Part shown: piece after piece, positions 1-8,123 of the stretch
Layout of the letters: each line of letters starts with the position of its first letter
Numbering within the stretch: position 1 is the first letter of the stretch
Assembly: GCA_965261585.1 (NCBI GenBank)
Contig: CBDHDN010000012.1
Coordinates: 1-64,000 of the forward strand
From: CBDHDN01 sp965261585
GTDB taxonomy: Bacteria; Pseudomonadota; Alphaproteobacteria; UBA6615
Length of the DNA: 64,000 nucleotides
Direction: 5' to 3'
The notes under the pieces: generated by a model
Database searches by the model: none
What the model was told of the DNA's origin: nothing
What the model saw: only the letters and a program-made list of their open reading frames with translations
Translations under genes and position numbers: made by a program

Positions 1-967
1 GCCGAACTCGCTGTTCATCTTGGCGGCGCGTTCGAGCAGGCGTGAATGCAGATAGAAGACGTCGCCCGGGTACGCTTCACGACCCGGCGGGCGGCGCAGC
101 AGCAGCGACATCTGACGATAGGCCGCCGCCTGCTTCGACAGGTCGTCGTAGATGATGACGGCGTGCATGCCGTTGTCGCGGAAAGAACTCTCCCATCGTG
201 CAGCCGGTATAGGGTGCAAGAAACTGTAGGGGGGCCGGATCCGATGCGGTCGCAGATACGATGATCGTAGTATTCCAGCGCGCCATTGCTCTTCGCAGCG
301 TCTTGACCACCTGTGCGACAGTCGAACGCTTTTGGCCGACCGCGACATAGACGCAATACAGCTTCTTTGATTCGTCGTCGCCGGATTCGTTGATGCGTTT
401 TCTGATTGATGATGGTGTCAATCGCGACAGCGGTTTTGCCGGTCTGACGGTCACCGATGATCAGCTCACGTTGTCCGCGGCCGACCGGCACTAGCGCGTC
501 GAGCGCCTTGAGGCCGGTCTGCACCGGCTCGTGGACCGATTTGCGCGGGATAATGCCCGGTGCCTTGACCTCGACCCTCTGGCGCCGAATCCGTCCCTTC
601 GATCGGGCCCTTACCGTCGATCGGGTTGCCAAGCGCGTCGACAACGCGGCCCAAAAGCCCCTTGCCGACCGGGCACGTCGACAATCGCGCCGGTTCGTTT
701 GACCGTATCGCCTTCCTTGATGTCCCTGTCGCTCGCCGAAGATCACGACGCCGACATTGTCGGTCCTCGAGGTTCAGCGCCATACCACTGATGCCGCCCG
801 GAAATTCTACAAGTCTCGCCGGCCTGAACGTTGTCGAGGCCATAGACCCGGGCGACGCCGTCACCAACCGACAGCACCTGGCCGATCTCGGAGATGTCGG
901 CCTCGGCGTCGAAGTTGGCGATCTGGTCCTTCAGGATGGCGGAGATTTCCGCGGCGCGGATTTCCAT
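1..967 (-). pseudogene. atpA: ATP synthase F1 subunit alpha, 5' part, with many frameshifts
   Basis: The alpha subunit is part of the catalytic F1 head of ATP synthase. The N-terminus (MEIRAAEISAILKDQ) starts at 967 and is clearly AtpA. Further down, AtpA blocks appear in alternating reading frames: VEFPGGISGMALNLED, PVGKGLLGRVVDALGNPIDG, the Walker A region GDRQTGKTAVAIDT, then KLYCVYVAVGQKRSTVAQ. At least five or six single-base shifts are needed to join them, and the gene runs off the window start. It follows atpH with almost no gap, the usual alphaproteobacterial order. An essential gene broken this often at a sequence edge looks more like poor consensus than true decay, but the sequence alone cannot decide. 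Confidence 0.85.
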
Positions 968-1528
968 CTAACTGACCCCCTTCATCGCAAGCTGCAGTCG
1001 CCGCAGCTTCGAACCTAGTGAGAAATCGATCATACGCGAGCCGACGCGGACGACGAGCCCGCCGATCAGACTCGGGTCCACCTTGGTCTCGATCGTGATC
1101 TTGCCGCCTTCGACCTGGCGCAAGACGTCAGTTATCCGCGTCAGTTGGCTGTCGCTCAACGGCTTGGCCGACGTGACCTCGGCCGTCACCTCGCCGCTGC
1201 GCCGGGCCAGCTCCGCCAGATAGGCGTCGATCATCGCCGGCAGCGCGAACAGCCGGCCATTGCCGGCGACGACACCGATGAAACGGCGCACCAACGCGCT
1301 GATCCCGGCCTTGTCGACGAGGGCCATGATCGCGGCTTGCTTGGCCCGCCGCCCGATCAGCGGCGTGCGCACGAGCTGCGTCAGATCGCGGCTGTCGGTG
1401 ACCATGCCCTTCAGCGTGCCGAGATCGGACGCGACCTCGTCAAGCGCCTTGGCCGCGTCGGCCAGGTCGTACAACGCGGTTGCGTAACGACCAGCTATGC
1501 CGCCGATCACACTGGTCTTGGTCGCCAC
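968..1528 (-). CDS. atpH: ATP synthase F1 subunit delta
   Basis: This 186-residue protein has the normal length for the delta subunit, the stator link between F1 alpha and the b subunits of FO. The N-terminus GRYATALYDLAD and the C-terminal DPSLIGGLVVRVGSRMID with the following KLRRL are family signatures. The start is GTG at 1528. The stop abuts the atpA start, so the two are translated as one operon reading towards the window start. Unlike the neighbouring atpA the frame is intact. The upstream promoter region is short, because a small inverted-repeat element and then an insertion sequence begin within about 240 bases. Confidence 0.93.
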   Translation of the reverse strand: MATKTSVIGGIAGRYATALYDLADAAKALDEVASDLGTLKGMVTDSRDLTQLVRTPLIGRRAKQAAIMALVDKAGISALVRRFIGVVAGNGRLFALPAMIDAYLAELARRSGEVTAEVTSAKPLSDSQLTRITDVLRQVEGGKITIETKVDPSLIGGLVVRVGSRMIDFSLGSKLRRLQLAMKGVS

Positions 1529-1637
1529 CGTGCGACTGCCCCTGTTGTACGAAAATGAGGCTTAACGCCTTGATCGAAAACCCATCAAGGCCGACCCATC
1601 ACGCGAGTTCCCCCCCGCCCGAGCGGCAGCCGCGTTC

Positions 1638-1746
1638 CTAGTGCACCGATCCAGACAAATGATTCACCGTGCGCTGGAGCAACCCGTTGTTTTGTATTCA
1701 GAATCAGGTTTCCACTGTGACGACTCTGACTGAGTCGGTGCACTAG
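1638..1746. repeat. Small inverted-repeat (MITE-like) element upstream of atpH
   Basis: A 109-base stretch is bounded by a perfect 12-base inverted repeat, CTAGTGCACCGA at 1638 and its complement ending at 1746. It contains no ORF and is less GC-rich than its surroundings. It lies between atpH and the ISNCY insertion and may include or replace part of the atp promoter. A non-autonomous mobile element is a guess; no second copy was found in the window. Confidence 0.45.
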
Positions 1747-1751
1747 CACAA

Positions 1752-1767
1752 GGGCCATGGCCCGTGC
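1752..1767. repeat. 16-bp target-site duplication, left copy (ISNCY copy 1)
   Basis: The sequence gggccatggcccgtgc directly precedes the element end TGTCG and recurs exactly at 4600-4615 after the other end. The core GGGCCATGGCCC is palindromic. Confidence 0.9.
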
Positions 1768-1912
1768 TGTCGAGAACATTCTGAGTTGACCGGTTTATGT
1801 ACCATATGAGTTGACCGCTTCTGTTGCGGTTTCTGGCCCTGTGGGGAAGTGGTCGGTCGCGGAGCGGCTGTCCACTTGTCCACAGGGCGCCGGTCGGTTG
1901 CGTCGAAGCGGG

Positions 1913-3088
1913 TCACGCGGCCTCGCGGGTTTGGCTGTCGATCGGTTGGCCATCGGCGTGGTATCGCGCCAGACATCGCGGTCCATGGAAGACGGCCATT
2001 GTGCCGTCGGGGTATTCGTGGACGCGGACCCTGGCCTTGACGTAATGGCGGCGGTGGCGGCCGGCGGGGATCTGAAGTGCCAGGCGCTTGTAGCGCACCG
2101 TGTTGTCGTTTGAGACGGTGCGTTCCTCGTGGATGCACAGGATGTCGTCGAGCGCGCCGGTGAAGGGGACGAAGGCGGTGCCCTGGTCCTCGGCCGGGGT
2201 CGCGAAGCGGGCGTTGTGTTGTGGCAGGAAGACCTCCTTGAGGAAGCGGTTGGCCTCGACCATGTCGGTGATGCCGGCGAGCCTGAGTTCCTGGGGCAGG
2301 CGCTTCTGCAAGGTGCCGAACATGCGCTCCGAGCGCCCCCTTGCCTCGGGCGAGTAGGCCGGGATCAACTCGATGCCGAGCTGCGCCAGGGCGCGGCCGA
2401 CCTGGGTCGGGGTGTCCTTGTCCACCTTGCTGCCGGCCTCGGGCGTGTTCCAGTAGTGGCTGGCGCGGTCGGCGTAGAGCGAGCAGAACAGGCCCTTGGC
2501 CCGGATCGCCTCGGACACCCCCTGGAAGCTCGACATGGTGCCCTCTTCGGCGACGAAGAAGGCCGAGTAGATATCGCTGGTCGCATCGTCCATGGTGACG
2601 ATCAGGTCCCACCATCGACCGAGGACCCACTCGTGGCTCGAGCCGTCCTGGTGCAACATCATGCCGGGCAGGGCACGGCGCGGCCGCTTGCGCCGGTGCG
2701 CCCCACGCCTGGGCGCCGCGCGCCTGCGCCCATGGGCTTGCAAGCTCAGCCGCAGCCAGTTGTAGCTGCGCTTGAAGCCGTGATCGGCCACCAGCTTCTC
2801 GTGGAAGTGCTTGGCCGTGAAGTCCCAGTAGCGGGTGTCGAACAACTCCAGCACCCGCGCCACCTCGTCCACCGGCGCGCGCCGCGCCGAGAGGCGGCCC
2901 AGGCGGCGGTCGTAGAGACCGTCGGCTCCCTCCGCCTCGTAGCGGTCGCGCCAGCGCCGGAAGGTGCGCTCCGAGACACCCAGAACCTCCGCCGCCTCCG
3001 CCTGGCTCAAGCCACCCCGATGGGTGCGCCCGTAAACCTCCTCGAACTTCATCAATCTCAGTCCCTGTACCTGCTCCGTCCGACGCAT
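1913..3088 (-). CDS. ISNCY-family transposase (DDE), copy 1
   Basis: This 391-residue transposase has an N-terminal helix-turn-helix (LSQAEAAEVLGVSERTFRRW, about residues 27-46) and an integrase-type catalytic core. Likely acidic residues are in MLHQDGSSHEW, YADRASHYWNT and the glutamate region SPEARGRSERMFGTLQ. It differs from copy 2 at only about five residues (for example G/S near residue 26, L/P in EWV, S/G in AGxKVDKD), so the two copies are recent. The insertion of another element at 3111-4550 removes the native upstream end, so activity of this copy is uncertain. Confidence 0.9.
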   Translation of the reverse strand: MRRTEQVQGLRLMKFEEVYGRTHRGGLSQAEAAEVLGVSERTFRRWRDRYEAEGADGLYDRRLGRLSARRAPVDEVARVLELFDTRYWDFTAKHFHEKLVADHGFKRSYNWLRLSLQAHGRRRAAPRRGAHRRKRPRRALPGMMLHQDGSSHEWVLGRWWDLIVTMDDATSDIYSAFFVAEEGTMSSFQGVSEAIRAKGLFCSLYADRASHYWNTPEAGSKVDKDTPTQVGRALAQLGIELIPAYSPEARGRSERMFGTLQKRLPQELRLAGITDMVEANRFLKEVFLPQHNARFATPAEDQGTAFVPFTGALDDILCIHEERTVSNDNTVRYKRLALQIPAGRHRRHYVKARVRVHEYPDGTMAVFHGPRCLARYHADGQPIDSQTREAA

Positions 3089-3110
3089 CGCCTCCCTCCA
3101 TGGCTTGGAG

Positions 3111-3122
3111 GCGTTCTAAAAC
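3111..3122. repeat. 12-bp direct repeat at the IS3-element junction, left copy
   Basis: The 12-mer gcgttctaaaac occurs here and again at 4539-4550, on either side of the IS3-family element. In the uninterrupted ISNCY copy (complement strand near 36308-36319) it occurs once, so one copy was duplicated on insertion. Confidence 0.75.
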
Positions 3123-3157
3123 TGTAGCGCACCCGGTTCCTTGGACACAAGTTTGTC

Positions 3158-4063
3158 TCACGCGGCGGGCCTGATTGAGATCGCGGCGTGCCACGCCTGA
3201 CGAGCTTGAGCGGGGCTCAGGTAGCCGTTCTTTTCGACGATCCACTGGGCATTGTAGAGTTCGACGAAGTCGCGGACGGCGTCCCGCAGCTCCGCGATGT
3301 TGCGGTAGATGCGACCATGGATGATCTGTTCCTTCAGCGTGCGATTGAACCGCTCGGCGACGCCGTTGGTCTGGGGCTCGGCGACGAAGGCGTAGGACGG
3401 CTGGATGCCCCAGAACTTGATCTGGTTGGTGAAGTGGTCCGACAGATACTGGGAGCCGTGATCCATCCGCAAGGCCAGCCCCCGAGCCGCGCCGGCCGCG
3501 GTCGAGCCATACAGCCCGGCAAGCCCCATGGAGATCGGCTGCAGGGCGGCGAAGCGGTCGCCGCGCTTGCAGACATGCCAGCCGACACACTCGGCGTTCC
3601 AATGCTCGACGGCGGTGAAGATCCAGCCCCAGCCGTCGTCCACCGTGAACACCCGAACGCCATCGGTGCCCCACATGAGGTTCGGGGCATGAGTGATGAT
3701 CTCACCGTCATGGGGATTGCCGCCACGGCGGCGGCAGCGATGGGGCGAGAGCAGATTGTTCTCGCGCATCAGGCGGAGCACCCGCTTGCGGGCAACCCGG
3801 ATGTCGCGACAGACCCGAAGCCGAGCCCAGACCTTGCGGTAGCCCTCGCCCTCCCAGGGCGATGCCTCCAGGTCGGCTTCGATCGCCACCAGCAGCGCCT
3901 GGTCCGAGATCGCGGGCTTCGGTCCCCGACGCTTTGCCGGCGGCTGCTCGGCGTGCTGGCCGGAGGTCATGGCGTAGAACGAGGAGCGGGCCATGCCCCA
4001 GGCGGCGCAGACCCGCCGCAGGCCGTAGGCCAGACCCGTGCCGGGCGAGGTGGCGGCACTCAT
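3158..4063 (-). CDS. IS3-family transposase OrfB
   Basis: This 301-residue protein is the catalytic subunit of the IS3-family transposase, with an rve-type DDE core. The catalytic acids are likely in NLMWGTDGVRVF, LRMDHGSQYLSD and NGVAERFNRTLKEQ. Its ATG overlaps the orfA stop as ATGA (4060-4063), so it is probably made by coupled re-initiation or by a frameshifted fusion. It lies on the minus strand in the same direction as the host element's transposase. No frameshift is visible, so this copy may be active. Confidence 0.92.
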   Translation of the reverse strand: MSAATSPGTGLAYGLRRVCAAWGMARSSFYAMTSGQHAEQPPAKRRGPKPAISDQALLVAIEADLEASPWEGEGYRKVWARLRVCRDIRVARKRVLRLMRENNLLSPHRCRRRGGNPHDGEIITHAPNLMWGTDGVRVFTVDDGWGWIFTAVEHWNAECVGWHVCKRGDRFAALQPISMGLAGLYGSTAAGAARGLALRMDHGSQYLSDHFTNQIKFWGIQPSYAFVAEPQTNGVAERFNRTLKEQIIHGRIYRNIAELRDAVRDFVELYNAQWIVEKNGYLSPAQARQAWHAAISIRPAA

Positions 4064-4491
4064 CGCCGCGACCTCCGCCGCCCCAAAGGGCCGAAGGTCT
4101 CCGTCTTGGCCTCCAGCAGTTCCACCTGCATGGTCAACTCTCCGATCCGCTTCATGGCGCTATCCAGTTCCGCCTGCACCGGATCGCCCTTGCGTTGCTT
4201 GAGCGAGGCGTCGATCCCGCCGATCGCTTTCTCACGCCACTGCTCGAGCCGGAAGATCTCTACGCCCAACTGGCGCGACAGAAGTTGCACCGGCTCGTCA
4301 CGCAAAAGCCGCAGAACGACCTCACGCTTGCGCGCCACCGTCCATCGCTGGCCAAGTCCCAGCGGGCCTGCCGGCAAAGCCTGGCCTGGGGAAAACGTGG
4401 ACGAGCCAAGCTCGCCCGCATTTACCACAGGCCCATCAACAGCAACTTTCTTCTCAAAATTATCGGTCATGTTCCGGTCCTCCTTGGACAC
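4060..4491 (-). CDS. IS3-family transposase OrfA
   Basis: This 143-residue protein carries a helix-turn-helix (RWTVARKREVVLRLL, about residues 49-63, then LSRQLGVEIFRLEQW) and a C-terminal heptad-like region (ELDSAMKRIGELTMQVELLEAK) typical of the OrfA leucine zipper. It binds the terminal repeats and partners OrfB. Another ATG at codon 8 is possible as the start; the longer form is given here. It ends in an ATGA overlap with orfB. Confidence 0.85.
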   Translation of the reverse strand: MSKEDRNMTDNFEKKVAVDGPVVNAGELGSSTFSPGQALPAGPLGLGQRWTVARKREVVLRLLRDEPVQLLSRQLGVEIFRLEQWREKAIGGIDASLKQRKGDPVQAELDSAMKRIGELTMQVELLEAKTETFGPLGRRRSRR

Positions 4492-4538
4492 TTCGATTAA
4501 GCCAATTCTGAGTCCAAGGAAATCGGGTCCGACTCAGA

Positions 4539-4550
4539 GCGTTCTAAAAC
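4539..4550. repeat. 12-bp direct repeat at the IS3-element junction, right copy
   Basis: Second copy of gcgttctaaaac (see 3111-3122). It continues into the remaining end of the ISNCY element. Confidence 0.75.
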
Positions 4551-4599
4551 CGGACAGATCATCTGGTACATAAACCGGACATATCGCGTGTTACCGACA

Positions 4600-4615
4600 G
4601 GGCCATGGCCCGTGC
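4600..4615. repeat. 16-bp target-site duplication, right copy (ISNCY copy 1)
   Basis: Exact second copy of the 16-mer at 1752-1767, directly after the element end CGACA. Confidence 0.9.
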
Positions 4616-4743
4616 AAGACGACTGGGCCAGGCATGCCGACGTTCAGCGCCCCGGCGGCGCCTTAGCCGCACCTCGGCCGCACACGGACTTGCCGGTTGT
4701 CGGGGGCCGTGGAATCGGGCATCACCGGTGGCGAGTGCCGCCC

Positions 4744-5547
4744 ATGACCGATGCGCCCAACCCGCCCGAAGCCACCCTGCCGCCGGCGGTCCTGGGGGAC
4801 GTCCTGGCGCAGCCGTTCGCGTATTTGAGCCGCGGCGGCAAGGTCCGCGCCTATGCCGCGGCCGACGGCGCGGTCGTGCTCAAGACGCTCAATGCGCCGG
4901 CCGGTATCATCGACTGGTACGCCGAAGACGGCCTGCGGTTGCACGAGGTTGCCTGGGCCCGCGGCCTGGGCGAAAGCGACAACGCGATCGCCCGGCGCAT
5001 CTATGCCGATGGGCTGGCGAGCTATGGCCTGGCCGCCGCGGCCCTGGCCGAGGAGACCGGGCTGCTGCACCTCGAGGCCACCCCGGCCGGCCGGTCCGGC
5101 CCGGTCGTCGGCGTTACGGAGGAGGACGGCACCGCCGGTCGCCTCGACCTCGCACAGACGCCGTTCATCGTGCAGCGCCGGGCGAGGCTCGTCGCCGACG
5201 TTCTCAAGGCACGGCTGGCCGCCGGCGACGCCGCGGGCTGCCGGCGCGTGCTCGACGACGTCATCGCGCTGATCGAGGCGATCTGGCGCACGGGCATCAC
5301 TGACGACACGTTCAACTTCCACAACAACTGCGGCTATGCCGGCGGTCGCCTGATCCAGATCGACATCGGCGAGCTGATCGCCGGGCGCGCCGCCGTGCTC
5401 GAGCGGGCGCGGTCAGAAAAGGTGCTGCGCAAGAAGTCGTTCGCCTGGCTCGCCCGGCGCGATCAGGGCCTCGCCGACTACTTCGCGGTCCAGGTGCGGG
5501 CACGCCTCAACCCGGCGGCGGTCGAGGCGCTGTGGGGCGGGCTCTAG
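4744..5547 (+). CDS. Uncharacterised protein with kinase-like (phosphotransferase-fold) features
   Basis: The 267-residue product is not one I can name. An N-terminal GGKVRAYAAADGAVVLKTL resembles the glycine-loop and lysine strand of a protein-kinase-like fold. Late in the protein, DDTFNFHNNCGY followed by LIQIDIGEL resembles the catalytic-loop D..N and DxG metal-binding pair of aminoglycoside-phosphotransferase-like proteins. The reading frame opens further upstream at 4588, but that stretch begins inside the inserted element, so the ATG at 4744 is preferred. It sits alone on the plus strand between the insertion and priA, and converges with the ATP-grasp remnant, overlapping its end by about 40 bases. 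Confidence 0.7.
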   Translation: MTDAPNPPEATLPPAVLGDVLAQPFAYLSRGGKVRAYAAADGAVVLKTLNAPAGIIDWYAEDGLRLHEVAWARGLGESDNAIARRIYADGLASYGLAAAALAEETGLLHLEATPAGRSGPVVGVTEEDGTAGRLDLAQTPFIVQRRARLVADVLKARLAAGDAAGCRRVLDDVIALIEAIWRTGITDDTFNFHNNCGYAGGRLIQIDIGELIAGRAAVLERARSEKVLRKKSFAWLARRDQGLADYFAVQVRARLNPAAVEALWGGL

Positions 5548-5779
5548 GACCAGGGCGGCTCCGAAATCTCCCGGTAGGCAGGGCGGCCGGCCAGCGCTCG
5601 CGCAGGGTCCTGAAATAGGCGTCCTCCTCGGTGATACGGCGGAACAGGAACTCGGCCTCGTCACGCTTGCGGGCCAGGACCTCGCGCGGCGTCTCGTCCA
5701 GCCAGCGGCGGATCAGCGCGTACTGGCGGCGGGTATCGCCGCCGGCGCCGGTCATCTCGTCGAACATTGCGTCGGCCAT
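5507..5779 (-). pseudogene. N-terminal remnant of a circularly permuted ATP-grasp protein
   Basis: Read from the ATG at 5779, the first ~45 residues (MADAMFDEMTGAGG, then RRWLDETPREVLARKRDEAEFLFRR) match the start of the type-2 circularly permuted ATP-grasp family, normally about 470-500 residues. After LFRR the expected continuation is missing, and the frame runs into unrelated sequence and stops at about 90 residues, inside the 3' end of the kinase-like gene. I read this as a truncated relic. A short real gene of other function is possible. Confidence 0.45.
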
Positions 5780-5840
5780 GGCGACAGCGATGGAACCACA
5801 CGGCTCGCGACCGTGTCGAGCGGCACGGGCGGGCGCGGCC

Positions 5841-8045
5841 TTAGAGGAAGCTGTAGGGGTCGACGTCGACGGCGAGGTGCACGCCGGACGGCAGGCGCAG
5901 CGGGTCGAGCCAGCCGTGCAGGACGCGCTGGATCGCGACGCCGCGGCCGGTCTTGACAAGCAGGCGGCGGCGGTGGCGGCCGCGCAGGACGGCGAGCGGC
6001 GCCGGCGCCGGGCCGAGCACGCCCACGTCGGCGCTCGACGGCGCGGTCCGGGCCAGCAGGCGCCCCGCGGCATCGACGGTAGCGGCCTCCCGCCCGGAGA
6101 GAATGATCGCGGCGAGACGGCCGAACGGCGGCCAGCCGCCGGCGCGGCGGCCCGCGGTCTCGAGTTGCAGAAAGCCCTCACGATCACCGGTCGCGAGCGC
6201 CTGCATGACCGGATGGTCCGGCGCATGGGTCTGTAGGATGACACGGCCCGGCCGCTCGGCCCGGCCGGCCCGTCCCGCGACCTGGTAGAGCAGCTGATAG
6301 GTCCGCTCGGCCGCGCGCAGGTCGCCGCCGGCCAGGCCGAGGTCGGCGTCGACGACGCCGACCAGCGTCAGCCAGGGAAAATGGTGGCCCTTGGCGACCA
6401 TCTGGGTGCCGATCAGGACGTCGACCTCGCGCGCCTCGACCGCCGCGACCAGCGCCGTCGCCGCGTCGGGACCGCGCACGGTGTCGCTGGTCATGACCTG
6501 GACGCGGGCCGCGGGCGTCACCTCCTGCAGCTCCTCCGCCACGCGTTCGACGCCGGGGCCGCAGGCGACGAGCTCGCCGACCGCGCCGCAGGCCGGGCAG
6601 GCCGCCGGCGCTGTGACCGTGTAGCCGCAATGGTGGCACTGCAGACGGCCGCGAAAGCGGTGCTCGACGAGCCAGGCCGTGCAGTGCGGGCAGTCGATCC
6701 GGTGGCCGCAGGCGCGGCACAGCGTCAACGGGGCGTAGCCGCGGCGGTTGAGGAACAGCAGCGCCTGCTCGTCCCGGGCCAGGGTGTCCTGCAGGGCCTG
6801 GCGCAGGACCGGCGACAGGAAGCGCCCGGATGGCGGCGGCGCCTGGCGCAAATCGACGGTCTCCAGTGTCGGCATCGATGCGGTCGCAAACCGGTCGGGC
6901 AGCCGGACATGGCCGTAGCGCCCGCGCTCGACGTTCACGAGGGTCTCCAGCGACGGCGTCGCCGAAACGAGGACGATCGGGAAGTCGCCGAGCCGGGCGC
7001 GCACGACGGCCATGTCGCGGGCGTGATAGGTGACGCCGTCCTCCTGCTTGAACGCAGCCTCATGCTCCTCGTCGACGACGATGAGGCCGAGCTCCGAATA
7101 CGGCAGGAACAGGGCCGAGCGGGCGCCGACGACGATGCGGGCCGAGCCTTCGGCGACGCCGCGCCAGGTTACGCGGCGCCGCGTCTGGCCGATGTCGGAG
7201 TGCCAGACCGCCGGCACCACGCCAAAGCGCGCGGCGAAGCGGGTGAACCACTGGGGCGTCAGCGCGATCTCGGGCAGCAGGACGAGGACCTGGCGGCCGG
7301 CGGCCAGCGCCGCGGCCACGGCCTCGAAATAGACCTCGGTCTTGCCGGCGCCGGTGACCCCTTCGAGCAACGTGACGGCGAACGCGCCGTCGCGCAGCCT
7401 GGCCACCAGCACCGCCGCGGCGGCAGCCTGGTCGGCGGACAGCGCCGGTCCGGCCCGGCCGAGGTCGGGCGGCGCGAACGGCTGGGCCGGCGGCAGGGTG
7501 ACGACGTCGAGCGCGCGTGCGTTGACCAGCCCGCGGACGACGCCGGCGGTGACGCCGGCCTCGCGCGCCAGCTCGGCCGCGTCGCGCGGCGGCCCGTCCG
7601 CCAGCAGGGCCAAGACGCGGCGCCGCGCCGGCGTCAGGCGCAGCGGCGGCGGCGCGGCGGCGGCCACATAGGCGCGGCGCGGCGGCGGCGGCTCGAGCGC
7701 CGCGGGCACGCTCATCGCCATGCGCAGAACCGAGCCCTGGGGCGCCAGCGTATAGGCGGCGACCCAGTCGATGAAGCGGCGCAACACGTCGGGCAAGGGC
7801 GGTACGGCCAGCCGATCGACGACGGCCTTGAGCTTTGCCACAGGCACGTCGCCATCGCTTTGTCCCCAGACGACACCAGCGACCTCGCGCGGCCCCAGGG
7901 GCACGCAAACGAAGTCACCGTCGGCAAGCGACCGGTCCGTGTCGACGCTGTAGTCGAACGGACCGGCAAGCGGCAACGGCAACAGGACGCTGACGCGATC
8001 GTCAAGGCTGGCGCCGGCCCGCACGGTGGCGTCGGGGCTGGGCAT
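5841..8045 (-). CDS. priA: Primosomal protein N' (replication restart helicase PriA)
   Basis: PriA recognises stalled forks and reloads the replicative helicase. The 734-residue protein has the usual length and order: an N-terminal DNA-binding region with the PLAGPFDYSVD and VCVPLGPREVAGVVWG motifs, the Walker A GVTGAGKTEVYFEA, the Walker B VVDEEHEAAFKQ, and a zinc-binding insertion with CRACGHRIDCPHC and CHHCGYTVTAPAACPACG. The helicase C-lobe follows with LIGTQMVAKGHHFPWLTLVG and QVAGRAGRAERPG. It is divergent from the transaldolase at 8124. priA next to atpH is a common alphaproteobacterial arrangement, disrupted here by insertions. Confidence 0.97.
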   Translation of the reverse strand: MPSPDATVRAGASLDDRVSVLLPLPLAGPFDYSVDTDRSLADGDFVCVPLGPREVAGVVWGQSDGDVPVAKLKAVVDRLAVPPLPDVLRRFIDWVAAYTLAPQGSVLRMAMSVPAALEPPPPRRAYVAAAAPPPLRLTPARRRVLALLADGPPRDAAELAREAGVTAGVVRGLVNARALDVVTLPPAQPFAPPDLGRAGPALSADQAAAAAVLVARLRDGAFAVTLLEGVTGAGKTEVYFEAVAAALAAGRQVLVLLPEIALTPQWFTRFAARFGVVPAVWHSDIGQTRRRVTWRGVAEGSARIVVGARSALFLPYSELGLIVVDEEHEAAFKQEDGVTYHARDMAVVRARLGDFPIVLVSATPSLETLVNVERGRYGHVRLPDRFATASMPTLETVDLRQAPPPSGRFLSPVLRQALQDTLARDEQALLFLNRRGYAPLTLCRACGHRIDCPHCTAWLVEHRFRGRLQCHHCGYTVTAPAACPACGAVGELVACGPGVERVAEELQEVTPAARVQVMTSDTVRGPDAATALVAAVEAREVDVLIGTQMVAKGHHFPWLTLVGVVDADLGLAGGDLRAAERTYQLLYQVAGRAGRAERPGRVILQTHAPDHPVMQALATGDREGFLQLETAGRRAGGWPPFGRLAAIILSGREAATVDAAGRLLARTAPSSADVGVLGPAPAPLAVLRGRHRRRLLVKTGRGVAIQRVLHGWLDPLRLPSGVHLAVDVDPYSFL

Positions 8046-8123
8046 CGGTTACACTCATACAGACGATTCGGATGCCGGCCAATGGCCGCCGGGTCCAACG
8101 AGGCACTGACGGGATCATTGGGG

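Larger units (their letters stand above)
3123..4538 (-). mobile_element. IS3-family insertion sequence nested in the ISNCY element
   Basis: The segment holds an orfA-orfB transposase pair and has imperfect terminal inverted repeats: TGTAGCGCACCCGGTTCC at the left and TGAGTCGGACCCGATTTCC read inward from the right. Both continue TTGGAC. Comparison with the intact ISNCY copy shows 1428 extra bases here, of which 12 are the duplicated junction sequence. Exact ends could differ by a few bases. Confidence 0.85.
1768..4599 (-). mobile_element. ISNCY-type insertion sequence, copy 1, interrupted by an IS3-family element
   Basis: Comparison with the second copy at 36256-37659 fixes both ends. The element begins TGTCGAGAACATTC at the left, ends in the complement of TGTCGGTAACACG at the right, and is flanked by 16-base direct repeats. 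Without the nested element it would be 1404 bases. Both ends carry the subterminal motif CCGGTTTATGTACCA in inverted orientation. The nested IS3-family element lies between the transposase gene and the right end, so the transposase frame is intact but its own upstream region is separated from it. Confidence 0.9.

Noticed and set aside
1585..1779. 64-codon frame between atpH and the insertion sequence
   Set aside because: It spans the inverted-repeat element and the insertion junction, and no motif is seen.
4588..4743. N-terminal extension of the kinase-like protein into the insertion-sequence end
   Set aside because: It would start inside the inserted element and includes the target duplication, so it cannot be ancestral.
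6381..8123. Long frame joined to the front of the transaldolase
   Set aside because: It is antisense to the well-conserved priA gene; the transaldolase family start MKFFVDTA lies at 8124.
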